Assembly (NCBI GenBank): GCA_030704615.1
Contig: CM060731.1
Coordinates: 4,154,001 to 4,218,000 of the forward strand
DNA: 64,000 bases
Source: Takakia lepidozioides
Lineage: Eukaryota; Streptophyta; Takakiopsida; Takakiales; Takakiaceae
Direction of reading: 5' to 3'
Below, in pieces: positions 1-11,089 of this stretch; position 1 is the stretch's first letter, and every line of letters begins with the position of its first letter. The translations under genes and the position numbers were made by a program. The notes below the pieces were generated by a model that saw nothing but the letters and a program-made list of their open reading frames with translations, did no database searches and was not told where the DNA came from.

Positions 1-3000
1 CACAATCAAAAGACACATACTTGTTGTGTTTCATGCCGGGGGATGTAACCCTGTAATGGTTACCATACGCTGTCATACTCTTGAATGACAGGGCAGTAAA
101 TGATGGAGGCCTTGAAAGATCCAGTAATTCCTCACGTGTTGTAGGATCAAGCCCATCTGATTGAATTGAGAGATGATCCCGTTTCCAAAATGGAGGACAA
201 GATGCAAATCAGGAGGGTACTGAATTGCCGTGGGATTGCTCATGCCTTCCAGCCCTTGCTCCTCACGAAACAAGCGTCGTCTGGCTTCTATCCGTGTGGA
301 CTCTGCTTCATATATCCTGTCACAATCCGAGGGTCAGCCAGGAGATTGACAGAGGTGGCGTGGGAGATTTGAAAACGCCCATATGCCAACTAATGATAAA
401 TGACTAAAACTTGGAAATCTGAATGTCAATGAAGTAGATTTCTTACCCCAACATGACTGATAGACGAGGATGGTTCTGAATGATGTACTCATGTACAATA
501 TCACACAGGTCATTCAATTTTCGGGCTTTAGAACTTCCTTCCAACTTCACGTTCCACAGATTCTGCCTCATCTGCATCCCACACCCTTCGTACACTTCCA
601 TCAAATCCTGCCATATACTTGTGCAAAAACCCAATGCTTCTTCAAATTGGTATCCTTCTGCCATGCTCCCCTCGGGCCTTGCCATGTTTCTTACGTAGCC
701 CTTCATATCTTTCATTGCCCGCTCCATGGGGTACATCCACGAGATGCTACGGGCCCGCATAAGTACAACTCATCCACTAGGTGAACAACCAGATGTGTCA
801 TCACATCAAAAAATGATGGTGGGAACTCCTTCTCTATAAGACACAGAGTGAGAACTGCTTCAGTTCTCAATTCCTCATACTCTACAGGATTCACCACTTT
901 TGCACACAACTTCTTAAATACACGACATACTCGCAAAATGGCCCTTCGAGGACCACTTGGCATGAGCCCACGGATAGCAAGCGGTATAATTTGCTGCATG
1001 AGCACATGATAGTCATGTGATTTCATGCCTGACAACTTCTTCTTCACCACATGCTTTTTGAAAGCTGATGCGTAGCCTGTTGGCACTTTCAAGTTCTGCA
1101 CAATCTCCAGAAAGACTTGTAACTCAGCCTCAGTGAGGACATAAGGGGCAGGAGGCATAATTAACGTATCTGCTTCTGTCAGGATCACGTTGTAGCCACA
1201 ATTCCGGGCGCATCCCAAGTAGCTCCAAATCACGGCGAACTTTCAATGTGTCTTTCTCACCAAAGATAGTTTTAATAATATTTTCAGCCAAGTTCTTCTC
1301 GCAATGCATTGCGTCAAACGTGTGGCGGATGAGGAGACCCTACAAAATGAACACATAAGCAATTGAGCATTTACTCATCACAATTTAAACAGAAAACGCA
1401 AAAATGTACACAGCCAATTTAAAGGCCATGAAGGAATTACCTCCAATAAGGTAAGACATATAAAATTGACAATCGCTTAACTCCATGAGTTTTTTGCTGG
1501 GTCTGTCCTGCTATCTGGCGTCCCTCCGTTTTCCACCCATGCAGTGCGAGCTGTTGCAAGGTCCTTGATTTGTGTTCAGTCTGCGTTTTGGAGGAGTTCC
1601 ATGCTCAGTAGCGCCATTGAACATTCTTGACCTTCTATATGGATGATTGCGGGCCAAAAATCTTCGGTGGCCTAGGAAAACAATTTTTCCACATGTGTGT
1701 AACTGCTGTGAAGTCACCCCGGGTCCACAAGCTGGACAACCAGCATAACCTTTCGTCACTTGACCTGAGAGCAAGCCATATGCAGGGTAGTCATGGATTG
1801 ACCACATCAACACTGCCCTCAGTGTGAATTCGCGTTGACCACGAGGACGGGAAACATCATGAGCTGCAATCCCTCTCCATAGTTCCAGTAGCTCTTCCAC
1901 TAGGGGCATCAGGTAAACATCTACGTTGTCCGAGGTAACAGACTCCTTACAGGAATCAGTAGCGCTAACATGACAAAGAACTTTTTGGTCATTAACCACG
2001 AGCAGATTGTAATTGACCAAGAGAACGGGCCATGTGCTCCAACTTGTGGATTGAGCTCCGTAGGATTTACACCGTCTGAAGGCCAATCCAAATCGCAGAG
2101 ATCGTGCTCTGCAGCAAAATCCGCAAATTGTGGTGTCAATGTGTCTCTCCATGCTTTGCTATCAGCTAGATGTCGAACCAACCAATCCTGGCTCTTATGT
2201 CTGTCGTGCCATGTCATAGAGGTTAGCGATCGATTTACATCAGTACAATACGTTTCAACCTTGGAATGACAGGGAAGTGTCGCAATTACTTTCTTGGGCA
2301 CACTTCCACGACCTGGAATGTAACGGGAACTGCGGCACACTGGGCAAATGTCTACATTCTCATACTCCCACGGAAGAGTACACAACCACGCTCACAGGTA
2401 TGAATCATCGTGTATTTGGCAATCCCATCTTGGCAATCATGGTTTTTGCTTCACTAAGTGAGTTTTCGGCAATGAATTCTCTTTAGGCAAAAAACTCTTA
2501 CGCAAGAATCCCAGAAGCTCATCCACAAATGCATTGGTGCACTTGTGGGTAGTGCATGCGTTCAGCAACGTCAAAGTTGCTTGCAGGCTGATGGAGCACC
2601 TTCAAAAAGTGGACATTGCGACGTGTCGGAAGAGTTTATCATACTCGGGATCAACGTGCAGGTGAGCATTCTCATCAAATTCATTGTCTCCGGAATCGTC
2701 GAGAATCATCGTCAATGATCGGCAAATGTGTGATCGGTTCCACCATGAATGGGGTCCTCTCTGTTTGCATCTGCAAAGAGAAACGCTTCCTGCCAATGCA
2801 CGCTGCATTTCTACCTCCAATCCACCACTCTCATCTGCGTTCTTCTGTGACATTGGGCTCCCGCTGTTGCCGCAGGGCCTTCGTCTTCATCATCTGAATA
2901 TTCACATCCCTGCATCCCAATAGTCATCTTGTGAGTGGACCAACAACGATGTGACACTTGTTCATATTATGACATAGGAGGCACGGTGACGTTGCAGTGA

Positions 3001-3493
3001 TTGCAGTCATATTTACGTATGTATCTTATGAAATATACACCAATCAAAACACGACATTTGTAACCATTGAAGTCATAGTTGCAGTCATTTACTTACTCAT
3101 ATATGACTACATGACTACACATGACCAATGAAAACACGACATGTGCATTAATTAAAGTGATAACGGAAGTGGCGTAGTCATAGTCACGTCTGTATCTTAT
3201 GACTTCTTGACTACGTGGAGAAGATGATCGTTGCATTCAAAATTCAAACTAAAGTGCTGAAGGGAAAGTAGCGATCTTACCGGAAGAGAACAGCGTTGGA
3301 GAAGAGGATCCCTCCCGTGTATCATGTAATGATTCCTCACTGTTTCCAACAACAGTACTTTTCCTCCATGACACTCATCGCAGTTGCATAGCATTTTTGT
3401 ATGCCCATTCCTTATGGCATAAGCTTCTTCCATTCGCCATAGACGGTCATCTATTCTACGCCTACGCATCCGTTCGCCACCTGCACTGTACAT
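1..3493 (-). pseudogene. CACTA transposase, tnp2 type (TnpD-like), frameshifted
   Basis: Reading leftward from 3493, the first piece (3493-3197) has a CNCDECHGGK cysteine motif like the plant transposase-associated N-terminal domain. Next come acidic linker sequence (2853-2602) and the tnp2 core (2600-1511): a CPVCRSSRY cysteine pair, then RHLADSKAW and SDGVNP, conserved landmarks of Transposase_21. 1233-443 is DUF4218, with the typical VVHLVDEL, YPMERAMK and GYVRNMARPEGSMAEGY segments. The last 270 bases look like the C-terminal DUF4216 region and run off the window. The protein acts in the nucleus in cut-and-paste transposition. Reading frame changes are needed around 2400-2480, at 1960-2050 (two overlapping frames both match tnp2) and near 720, so this copy is probably inactive. 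Introns could explain some gaps but not the overlapping frames. Family assignment is confident; exact exons are not. Confidence 0.8.
2985..3215. repeat. tagtca-rich repeats inside the tnp2 gene, probably an intron
   Basis: This stretch repeats TAGTCAT/ATGACTA-like words and has two near copies of a segment around CCAATSAAAACACGACAT (3041-3060 and 3123-3142). The same words (tagtcatat, gacatgt) dominate the subterminal region at 8280-8970, so these may be internal copies of the transposase-binding repeats. No coding sequence is apparent here. Confidence 0.5.
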
Positions 3494-3618
3494 GCTTTGA
3501 ACGTCACTCCTTCCCTCTTTGCATGCTACGCACAGTGCATTGTCTCTAGTTTTGCACCAGCTGCCAATGTGCTATTTCTATATCTATAGTATACTATAAG
3601 TATCATTTCTAAGTGTCC
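3494..3618. promoter_or_regulatory. Shared divergent promoter region of the CACTA genes
   Basis: Only 125 bp separate the first codon read on the minus strand (3493) from the ATG at 3619 on the plus strand. An AT-rich block contains a perfect 14-bp palindrome, TATAGTATACTATA, at 3585-3598, which could serve as a TATA-like element in either direction. The role is inferred from position; no transcription start can be seen. Confidence 0.45.
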
Positions 3619-6600
3619 ATGGTGAAGCGGAAGGTCTTCGAAGTGACAGTCCCTCTCACTGAGTACGAGAAGTTCCGAGAGCGCCGGATTGCTGCCATAA
3701 AGGAGGTGGAAGTCGATAGATGGGTGAGTTTAGTTCCTGACTTTAGATACCCACCCACTAAACTTGCGATTCGCCTTATCCTCTAACCTTCCTACAACGA
3801 TCATATCATAGCACAAATGGGGGCGAGTAGCTGCGACTTGTGCAAACAGAGAGGCAAACAACATGCAGTGAGTGACGATTAGGTTTGAGGAGGGTGTGTC
3901 ATTAGGCGGGAGATGTCCGCCGTCATTCGTGGGCAGCCATTACGTCCTGGTAGGGTGCGGTTGTGGTTCAGCGTAGGCTTAAGAGTATTAGGGTATGTAT
4001 GCTTGCATTTATTTGTGATTGTTTGAGAGGGAGGTCATGGAGGTGTTTGTGCAGGCTTGCGGGAGCGAATCGCCCTCGCAAGCCATGCGCTCCGAAGGAA
4101 AAAGCTAGGGATCAAGGTCCTGCAAGGCAAAGTGCCAGACTGAAGACGATGAAGACTACGATTCTGTGTGAGGGCTCTTCTGAGGACGATGAGGACGATC
4201 CACTCCTCCCACGCCAGTGCGAGGCGAGTGCGTCGTCGGCGGATGCCACGGCAAGCCGAGGAAAACATGCCCATGCTCATGTCGTAGGACAAAAACGCCC
4301 ATCATCTACACTACGAACACCTTCTCCGTCTGTGAGTTATAGTTCTTCACAATGACCATGATTCAAATTATGTATGTTTTTGGTAAAATCACGAAGAGAT
4401 AGGGTATGGTAAGATCATGAAGAGATAGGGTATGTCTGTCAAGACAGGGAAGTTGGACAATACAGGGCTCAGCCAAGGCACAATCACAAATGATTTCCAC
4501 TAGACAAGTTGAAGTGCCAAAGGCATGATGTCAGGCCAATGTAGACTTCAGGTGTGTTCAAATTCTTTGCCCCATGAAACCAATGTCCTGGTACTAAGCT
4601 CCAATGGCTACTTATAGAGATACTTGGGTTACTTATGCACCCAGAATATCAGTAAAACTTGGAGGGATACTTCTCATGGACCCATCAGGTTTGTCCATTT
4701 GAATTCTTGCTATGGATTTCAGGAACACCCCATACCTAAGAGGGCTCAAAAATGTACTGGGAGGACATCATTGGGGCCAATCATGGCCAGTATCCTCCTC
4801 CACCATATTTGCCACCCCCTAATAGCTATGGGGGTGGTAGGCCACCGGAATATCCTCCTGCTTATGGACAGTATGGCCAGTATGGTCCTCGGCCTTCTGG
4901 CCAACAGCCATGGCCACCAGTCCCTACTTGGTAGGATCCTGTTTTGAATTCTCCTGAGCGCACGGAGGTCTCTGAAGGAGGGGAGGGTGCCGTTTCAAAG
5001 AATGATAGAACCAATGCTTTAAGGAGGGCTAATAGCTCAGCCAAAATTGAAGCTGCCAAGGTGAAGGAAGAGAGAATAGCTGCAGGTCTTCCTCCCACGG
5101 TGATTTTGACGAACCTCAAAGGAGCCCCGTATGGTCAGACCCGGAATGTATGGCACGCTGCCCTTAAAGGTCAGGCTTATCGCAAGCTAGATTGTTCCCA
5201 TGCCATCAACAACCAACCTGATGAAGTTGTATACGAAATCAGAGATCACCTGGCTAAGCTATTTTCATATACGCCACACGAGTTAAAAGACTTCCACCTA
5301 AAACAAACAATTGGCAGAATAATGAAGAGCCAGCGTTATGAAGCACACACTGCGTGGTTGGGTGGTAAGGGGAAACCCATTACTGTATCTGACGAGGTAT
5401 GGAACAAGCTTGTAAGTTACTGGCAGACAGAGGTGTTCCACAAAGTGTCGGGCAACATGAAGAAGGCAAATGGTGCAATTCTGAATCCTACCAAGACTGG
5501 CCGTGGTGGGAAGGCAATGGTGGAAGCACGCTTGGTAAGTGACATCATCACGACTCTGTATTTTGTTCCTCATTGAATTGCTATGTGTATATAGTCAGCC
5601 CTCACATTGCTTACTGACTTGTGGCATGGGTTTGTTTGTGGCATGGATTAATTTGTAGGAAACACTATCAGGGTGCCCTCCTACATTATATGACATTCAA
5701 GAGGGTTCAGTGTCACGGTTGTCAGCTGGGAGTGACAGGCGGGTAAGTGTGTTTTCCACGTTTGCTAGAGTGGTTGCTGCATCATAGGTTGCTAGGGTTT
5801 TTTTGACGGCTTTTGGCCTGGGTTTCTTTCCAATGGTTGTTCATGCTAGGTTTTTTTTGGTTTGATTCATACTTGGGCAAGTTTTCATGGATTGGCAGGA
5901 GGGAAGTCTCGCATATTCTACAGTAGTTGGCAGGATGGATGGCTTGGACAAATTGGTGGAATCACAAGGACGTGACATGGCAGAATTAAAATTACAGATG
6001 CAGAGTATGATTGAGTACCAGAAAGCCATTATGACCAGATTGGGGATTAATCTACCAGGCGCAGGACCAGTGACATCTACGATGGATACGTCTGCTGTGA
6101 CAGTATCAAAATGTTTGGAATCCCAATTTCAGACGGTAACTGGTGCTCACTCTAAGCCCTTATGTCTTCCTGTCACTGATGATCTTTTGAATTTGACCGA
6201 GCAGCAGCAGGATACAGGGAAGGCCAGCTGTGAGGTACACGTGGAAATTCAGCCCTTGCCACGTACAAAGGCAGTAGCAGTCCAGGGGGCAATGGTGACA
6301 GAGCCGCCGGGCACACCGGATTTTGGTATGCAGGTATGTGGGAGTTTAAATGGGGAGGAAGATGCAGACGGGGACAAAACAAACAAGCAGGTTGCTTTAA
6401 TTTCTCCTGCTCACATGTTGAAGCCAAATGTCAGTTTACTTCCTGAACCAACGAGGAAGCATTTACTAATTCTGGACTTAAATGGTCTGTTATGTGAATC
6501 TTTTCATTCTGCTAATGGGCCTGCATCCCTTCCCAAAGGTTTTGTGGGGAAGATGTGTGGCAAGAAGATGGTAGTTTTGAGACCACGCTGTTATGACTTT

Positions 6601-7817
6601 TTGCAAAAGTGTTTTGAACACTTTGAGGTGGCGGTGTGGTCTTGTTGCCAAGCTCGCAACTTCTTCCCAATGGTGGACTATATTTTTGCAGCCCACACTA
6701 ACCTGGTTTTCCAGTGGGATGCCCTTCACTGTGACGAGGATCCAGTCCTCCCATGCCGTAAGGGGTCTGATTCAAAGCCATTATATTTCAAGAACTTGTC
6801 TACAGTGTGGGCAGACTGGCCAGAATGGACTTATGAGGACACTGTTCTTGTTGACGACACACCAAGAAAGGCAGCAAACAATCCTCCCTTCAGTGGGATT
6901 TTTCCAGAGCCATGGAAGGTGCAACCAGATTCACCAACTGATGAGTATCTAACAGAAGTGTTGTGGCCTTTCTTGTGGAAGGCATCGAAAGCTGCCAGTA
7001 TTCCCAAGTTTTTGGAGTCTCAGCCTGTTTTCGGACAACAACCATACAACACTGCTACTGTGAAGGTACAAACATTCTGACAGTGCTCCAGAGGCTACAT
7101 TTTTGTGGGTTCATTCATTGCATTGCTTTCCTGGATGCTTCTCCTCGGTTGCTTGATTAATGCTAGGTTTTCTTTGCAGCTTTTCATGTTGGCTTTTTTT
7201 GTTTGATTCATACTTGGATTTTGTTTCTATTCACTATTCTTGTTTGCTCATTGCTTTCCTGGTTGTTCTCTGGTCTGTGACACATGAACTTGTGACAAAC
7301 AAATGTGATATTGTCGACAAGCTGGTACAGACGAGGGGCAAGAGTGTCGACCCAGCGAGTAGCCCCCCAAAAGAGGTCTCACCACCACTGGAGACTGCAA
7401 ATGGAGTAAGTCCAGGCCGTTGTCTTGTTTGTTTTATTTTTTCCAACCTTGGGGCTCTTTTTAACTCGCAAATGTTGAGTGTCCTAGTCGTGTGTATGTC
7501 ATGGGTTTTCACATCGTGTTCTTTTTTGTGTGGAGTTGGGATCACAGTTCAGGGTGGGTGACGAGGTTCGGCTGTTGGATGTGAACTCCAAACGCAAGAA
7601 ATGTGGAGTAGGGCTGATTGTTGCTCTTCAAGGTGCTGTGGTGGGTTACGGGTACCTTGATTATGCCTGTGTGTACATCAAAAAGGCATGTGTCAGTAAC
7701 ACCCCTCTACCATATGTGAATGGTGTTAGGAAACAGACCGAGTTGGGGCAGGTGGTTGGCCAGACAACACTTTGGAGTCTAAAGTTACTGAAACTTATGG
7801 AGCTGCGGAAGAGATAG
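3619..7817 (+). CDS. TnpA-like CACTA protein with FCP1/NIF-type phosphatase-like domain and DUF8039-like C-terminus
   Basis: Model: short exons from ATG 3619 (to 3723, about 3812-3866, about 4055-4355), then 4752-5534, 5659-5742, 5899-7065, 7331-7405 and 7548-7817. The last five end or start on GT/AG in phase 0. 4752-4930 encodes a Pro/Tyr/Gly-rich stretch. 4935-5534 resembles the plant Transposase_24/TnpA-like domain. 5899-6060 predicts a coiled coil. 6445-7030 matches the plant FCP1-like (NLI-interacting factor) family: LLILDLNGLL with Asp at 6475 and Asn at the second acid position, as is usual in that plant subfamily, and LVDDTP at 6850-6866. The last exon (VGDEVRLL, Trp-rich end) resembles DUF8039, common in CACTA proteins. 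A TAG at 4932-4934 interrupts one frame and the 5' exons do not phase cleanly, so this copy may be defective. Phosphatase activity is not shown. Confidence 0.7.
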
Positions 7818-8279
7818 TCAGTATTGCACTGTTTAACAAAGTTCTTGATTATAATAGCACTAGAACATACTAGCTACAACAATTCAGCCCATGTGTGGGC
7901 TTGCTTGTTTTTGGCTGGGCCTTTTGAGGCATGGATTTTTTGACCTTGTGGCTTTTGAGGTGTCCATTGGGACATTGGTCTCATTTGGATTTTTGTAATG
8001 TGATTTATAGGGCTTGTATTGCCCTGTAGTTGACTATTTTCATTCTCCTTGTGGTTGATAGTATGCAGGAGGGATCCATTCTGTTTTCATGTTGGAATTT
8101 CACCATGTAATGAAGATTTTAAATCATTTAATTCACTTCATTTTAAATAATAATATTAAAAATAATACCATTAAAAAAAATCCAAGGCTGCAATCTCCCT
8201 GTTCTTTTAAATATTAAATGAAAACTAAAAATTAAAATATGAACATTAAAAATATAAACTATTTCGGAAAACAATCTTG
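7818..8279 (+). other. 3' untranslated/AT-rich tail of the TnpA-FCP1 gene
   Basis: No coding sequence. AT-rich sequence with several AATAAT/ATTAAA-like words at 8140-8250 could hold polyadenylation signals for the upstream gene. Nothing else is apparent. Confidence 0.3.
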
Positions 8280-8970
8280 ATGATACGTGGCATCACTCTT
8301 GCTCAAACCAGAACACGTGGCAGTATATGACACGACATTCTTTATCCATATTTTCACCACGTGTAAAGATCCGTAGTCATATATGCTAGTCATATATTTT
8401 GTCTGTGTGCCACATGTCACATCTCAAGTGCAACAGGTGTCCCGCTAATATCTCTCCATGTAGACATCCCTGTAGTCATATGAGCGAGTCATGTAGTCAC
8501 CACGTGTGAAATCTGCCATAGCACACGTGTCTCGCTAGCGCCTCTCCATGTAGGCATCACTATGCAGACATGTAGTCATATGATCATGGCAAGAAGTCGT
8601 GACATGTCAAATTCGTAGTGGCGCACGTGTCCATCCGTCGCCTCTCCATGTAGGCATCATTTTGCAGACATATAGTCATATGATCCCCTGACGAATGCAT
8701 GACGTGTCACTTGCGCAGTGGCGCACGTGTCCCGCTGAAGCCTCTCCATGTAGGCAGCGCTCAACAGACAATGTAGTCATATAGTTGCGACTGCAACCCT
8801 CTCTGCAGCAGGACTCCAGGTGCCACGCAAGCAGTCACGGATATGACTTGCAAAACGCAGTCCTAAAGACTAGTGCTATGACATGGCTTTTTTCACTACA
8901 GAGTGATGTAGTCATGATCGCATATAAGACTGAAAAAATAGTCATATGTGAAGTCATAAAAACGCTCATC
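8280..8970. repeat. Subterminal repeats of the CACTA element
   Basis: About four diverged copies of a unit of roughly 110 bp. Each combines GTAGTCATATGA, ACGTGTC and GCCTCTCCATGTAGGCA; the last word is seen near 8455 (partly), 8542, 8641 and 8741. Arrays like this next to a CACTA terminus are expected to be binding sites for the TnpA-type protein. The function is inferred from position. Confidence 0.7.
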
Positions 8971-8980
8971 TGTTGTAGTG
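8967..8980 (-). repeat. CACTA right terminal inverted repeat
   Basis: The minus strand begins CACTACAACAGATG at 8980. Bases 8981-8983 (TAG) are the presumed target-site duplication. The partner terminus lies outside the window, so the TIR length cannot be measured. Confidence 0.75.
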
Positions 8981-8983
8981 TAG

Positions 8984-9571
8984 CCCTAGGCGAAGGCCCA
9001 AAAATCCAGGAATGCCCCACACGACACAAAGGGGGCTTTCCCTACTAGCCTACCTCATGCTGCAACGTGTAAGAATTTCCAAGTTGGGTATATCTTACAC
9101 ACATGCCTAAGAGTCCACGCCAGCCTTGTCCTCGGCAAGACCTTTATGTGGTGTAAAGAACCCACGCTAATGTTATGTGTAGGTGTAGGGCACTGAGCTG
9201 ATTTGGCCCTTCTGCCTTTTCTCGGATGCGTGAACTCCGCCTTTTTGCCTTCCCCCACCCACGAATTTCGTATTAGAGAGCGAGCACGTGGCATAACCAT
9301 AGTGAGCCATACCCGGCACCACGTGCCCGCTCCCTGGCGTAAAGGGACATAGTTATGTATTCTGACCGTGTATATATCATATGTAGGGTACGATGATTTG
9401 GGGTTTATACGTCGTCTTCTCCAAGTCTAATGTTCACTGTTTATTTCCGCTCGCGCTCCTGCGTATGCCGTGCAAGCGCTCCCTTTTCACTCCTCCTGGT
9501 TTTTCTTTGTTGTTTTTTCCGTCAATTGCAGAATTCTAGGTTTTGTTGTCGATTTCAAGCTTTGGTTCTCG
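8984..9571. other. Intergenic, no gene recognised
   Basis: Short ORFs only. Moderately GC-rich with several CACGTG-like words (9284-9291, 9321-9326). It may include promoter sequence for the relic gene that follows, but nothing can be assigned. Confidence 0.3.
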
Positions 9572-10545
9572 ATGTCAAGATCATCTCAGGGTTCTCGAGG
9601 AGATAGGTAGTAGTCACTGCTTCTCGTCCAACAATTTACAGAAGAAGCGGCGTACGAGTTTAGAGAATTTGTTCGATCTTGGATTAAGTCTCTCGCCGAT
9701 TAGTCATGATGACTCTCCGCCCATTTTGAGTGACTCTTGCAAGCCATTGTTTTCATGAAGATGCTCCTATCGCTTCCATTATGTCAAAAGATTCAAAAGT
9801 TGCACTAATCAATAGCTGTCAGATGTAATTCTTCCTACTGTGTGTTACATCATCCTCAGATTCTATGGTCTCTTCTAGTGTTGTTGCTAGAGATTCAGTT
9901 ATTATGTCAGATCTTGAGTGCGATGAGTGGATCAACGATATGTATAGAGAGCAGATTAAAGACCTTTTGTTACAGAATGATATTGAGAATATTTCGCCTT
10001 CAAACGAGTCGCCTTCTACTTTTTCATCGGTAAGTTCAGTTGAGTTGGAAATTCTTAGTAAAGGTTTTTGAATACTTGACGAGAATGAGTTATTAGAGGT
10101 TTCAAAAGGTGGCGCTCAGAAGAGCCTTAAGATGGACAAGTGGGCAAAGAATCGCTTCAATTCATGGTGGAAACTCAAGAACCTTCCTCAAGAACAACTG
10201 TAGAAGATACGTTCGAAACAAACGTTACCCACCTTACAAATCTTCTGAAGGATTTTTTCTCCAGGTGCAAATAAAGGATGCCAAGGTATATCCTGATGAG
10301 ACGTAAGAACTCTACATTATCTGATTGTCCACTTCTTTGATTTAATTTCCTCCTTTGATTTTGTTGATTTTTTAACTTATAATTCATACTAACTGGTAAT
10401 ACGTTTACATGAACTTGTATAGTGTTGTGTGTATACTTCGAGGTATTGGAAGAGCCATACGGGCCAAACTTGAAGAAAGATCCATGGCATCTGGATTGCC
10501 AACATAAGCATTCAACTGCAAATTTAAGGTCTTGTGTTCAAATAC
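9572..10545 (+). pseudogene. DUF3504/Crypton-type tyrosine recombinase-like relic
   Basis: An acidic N-terminal part (9865-10068) leads, across a TGA at 10069-10071, into KMDKWAKNRFNSWWK. The reading then shifts to a frame with VTHLTNLLKDFF and again to LQVQIKDAKVYPDET. A canonical intron (GTAAGA at 10302, AG at about 10422) joins this in phase to CILRGIGRAIRAKLEE, ending at a TAA (10504). The order W..RF..WW, LL.DFF.., K...YP, I.RGI.RAIR follows the N-terminal SAM-like region of DUF3504 proteins, which derive from Crypton tyrosine recombinases. No catalytic domain is seen downstream. At least two frameshifts and several stops make it a pseudogene. The assignment rests on motif spacing and needs a profile search. 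Confidence 0.45.
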
Positions 10546-11089
10546 TGTGGGTAACACTGATATATGATTCAATCAGTTTTTTTGAATTAGATGACTTCAC
10601 TTAGCGGATGGTGTCATATGTCAATCTTGGTATCAATTGGACCGGTCACCGTAAGATTGTACATGTATATATATAGCGACCAAATCTGTCGCAAGAATTA
10701 TGACGTGCAAATGGGCGGGGATGGGGATGGGGATGGGTGGGGGGTCGTAGAGAAGGTTTTGATACGCCTTGAGCTCGCCTTTACGTGGATATGAAGGCAA
10801 ACTGAAGGCAAGTGCATGAATTCTTTTATGTGGGTATTATGAGTCAATTTCTCTATTGCTCCTGATCATAAGTTAGGAACTATACAGTAATCAAAAGTCC
10901 ATTAATTCGTCACTCAAACAATAGATTGCGACTAGAATTCGACGTTATAATTAATTGCTCAAACAAGTCCACAATTTGGGATCTCTCCAATAGCCCAATC
11001 GAGGCTTAAAATAAGACGTTTGATATTTTCAAAAAAATCAATCGAGGTTGTATAGTTGTAAACAATAATTTGATTAGTTTTTTAAGACT
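10546..11089. other. Intergenic, no gene recognised
   Basis: AT-rich sequence with only short ORFs. A short G-rich run (GGGGATGGGGATGGGG type) lies at 10715-10742. No feature can be supported. Confidence 0.3.

Larger units (their letters stand above)
1..8980. mobile_element. CACTA (En/Spm-type) DNA transposon, right part; left end outside the window
   Basis: Two transposon genes diverge from about 3.55 kb: a tnp2-type transposase on the minus strand (running off the left edge) and a TnpA-like gene on the plus strand. The right border is read at 8980, where the minus-strand reading starts CACTACAACAGATG, the CACTA terminal signature. It is followed by TAG at 8981-8983, which would be the 3-bp target duplication. 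Internal to the end lies a run of subterminal repeats (8280-8970). The left terminus and its matching TAG must lie left of base 1. The plus-strand gene also carries an FCP1-like domain, unusual cargo for this superfamily. Domain content, terminus and subterminal repeats agree, so the superfamily call is firm. Coding damage (frameshifts in tnp2, one stop in the TnpA gene) suggests this copy is not autonomous. Confidence 0.85.

Noticed and set aside
5669-5677. CACTATCAG as a CACTA left terminus
   Set aside because: It lies inside an exon of the TnpA-FCP1 gene and has no inverted partner.
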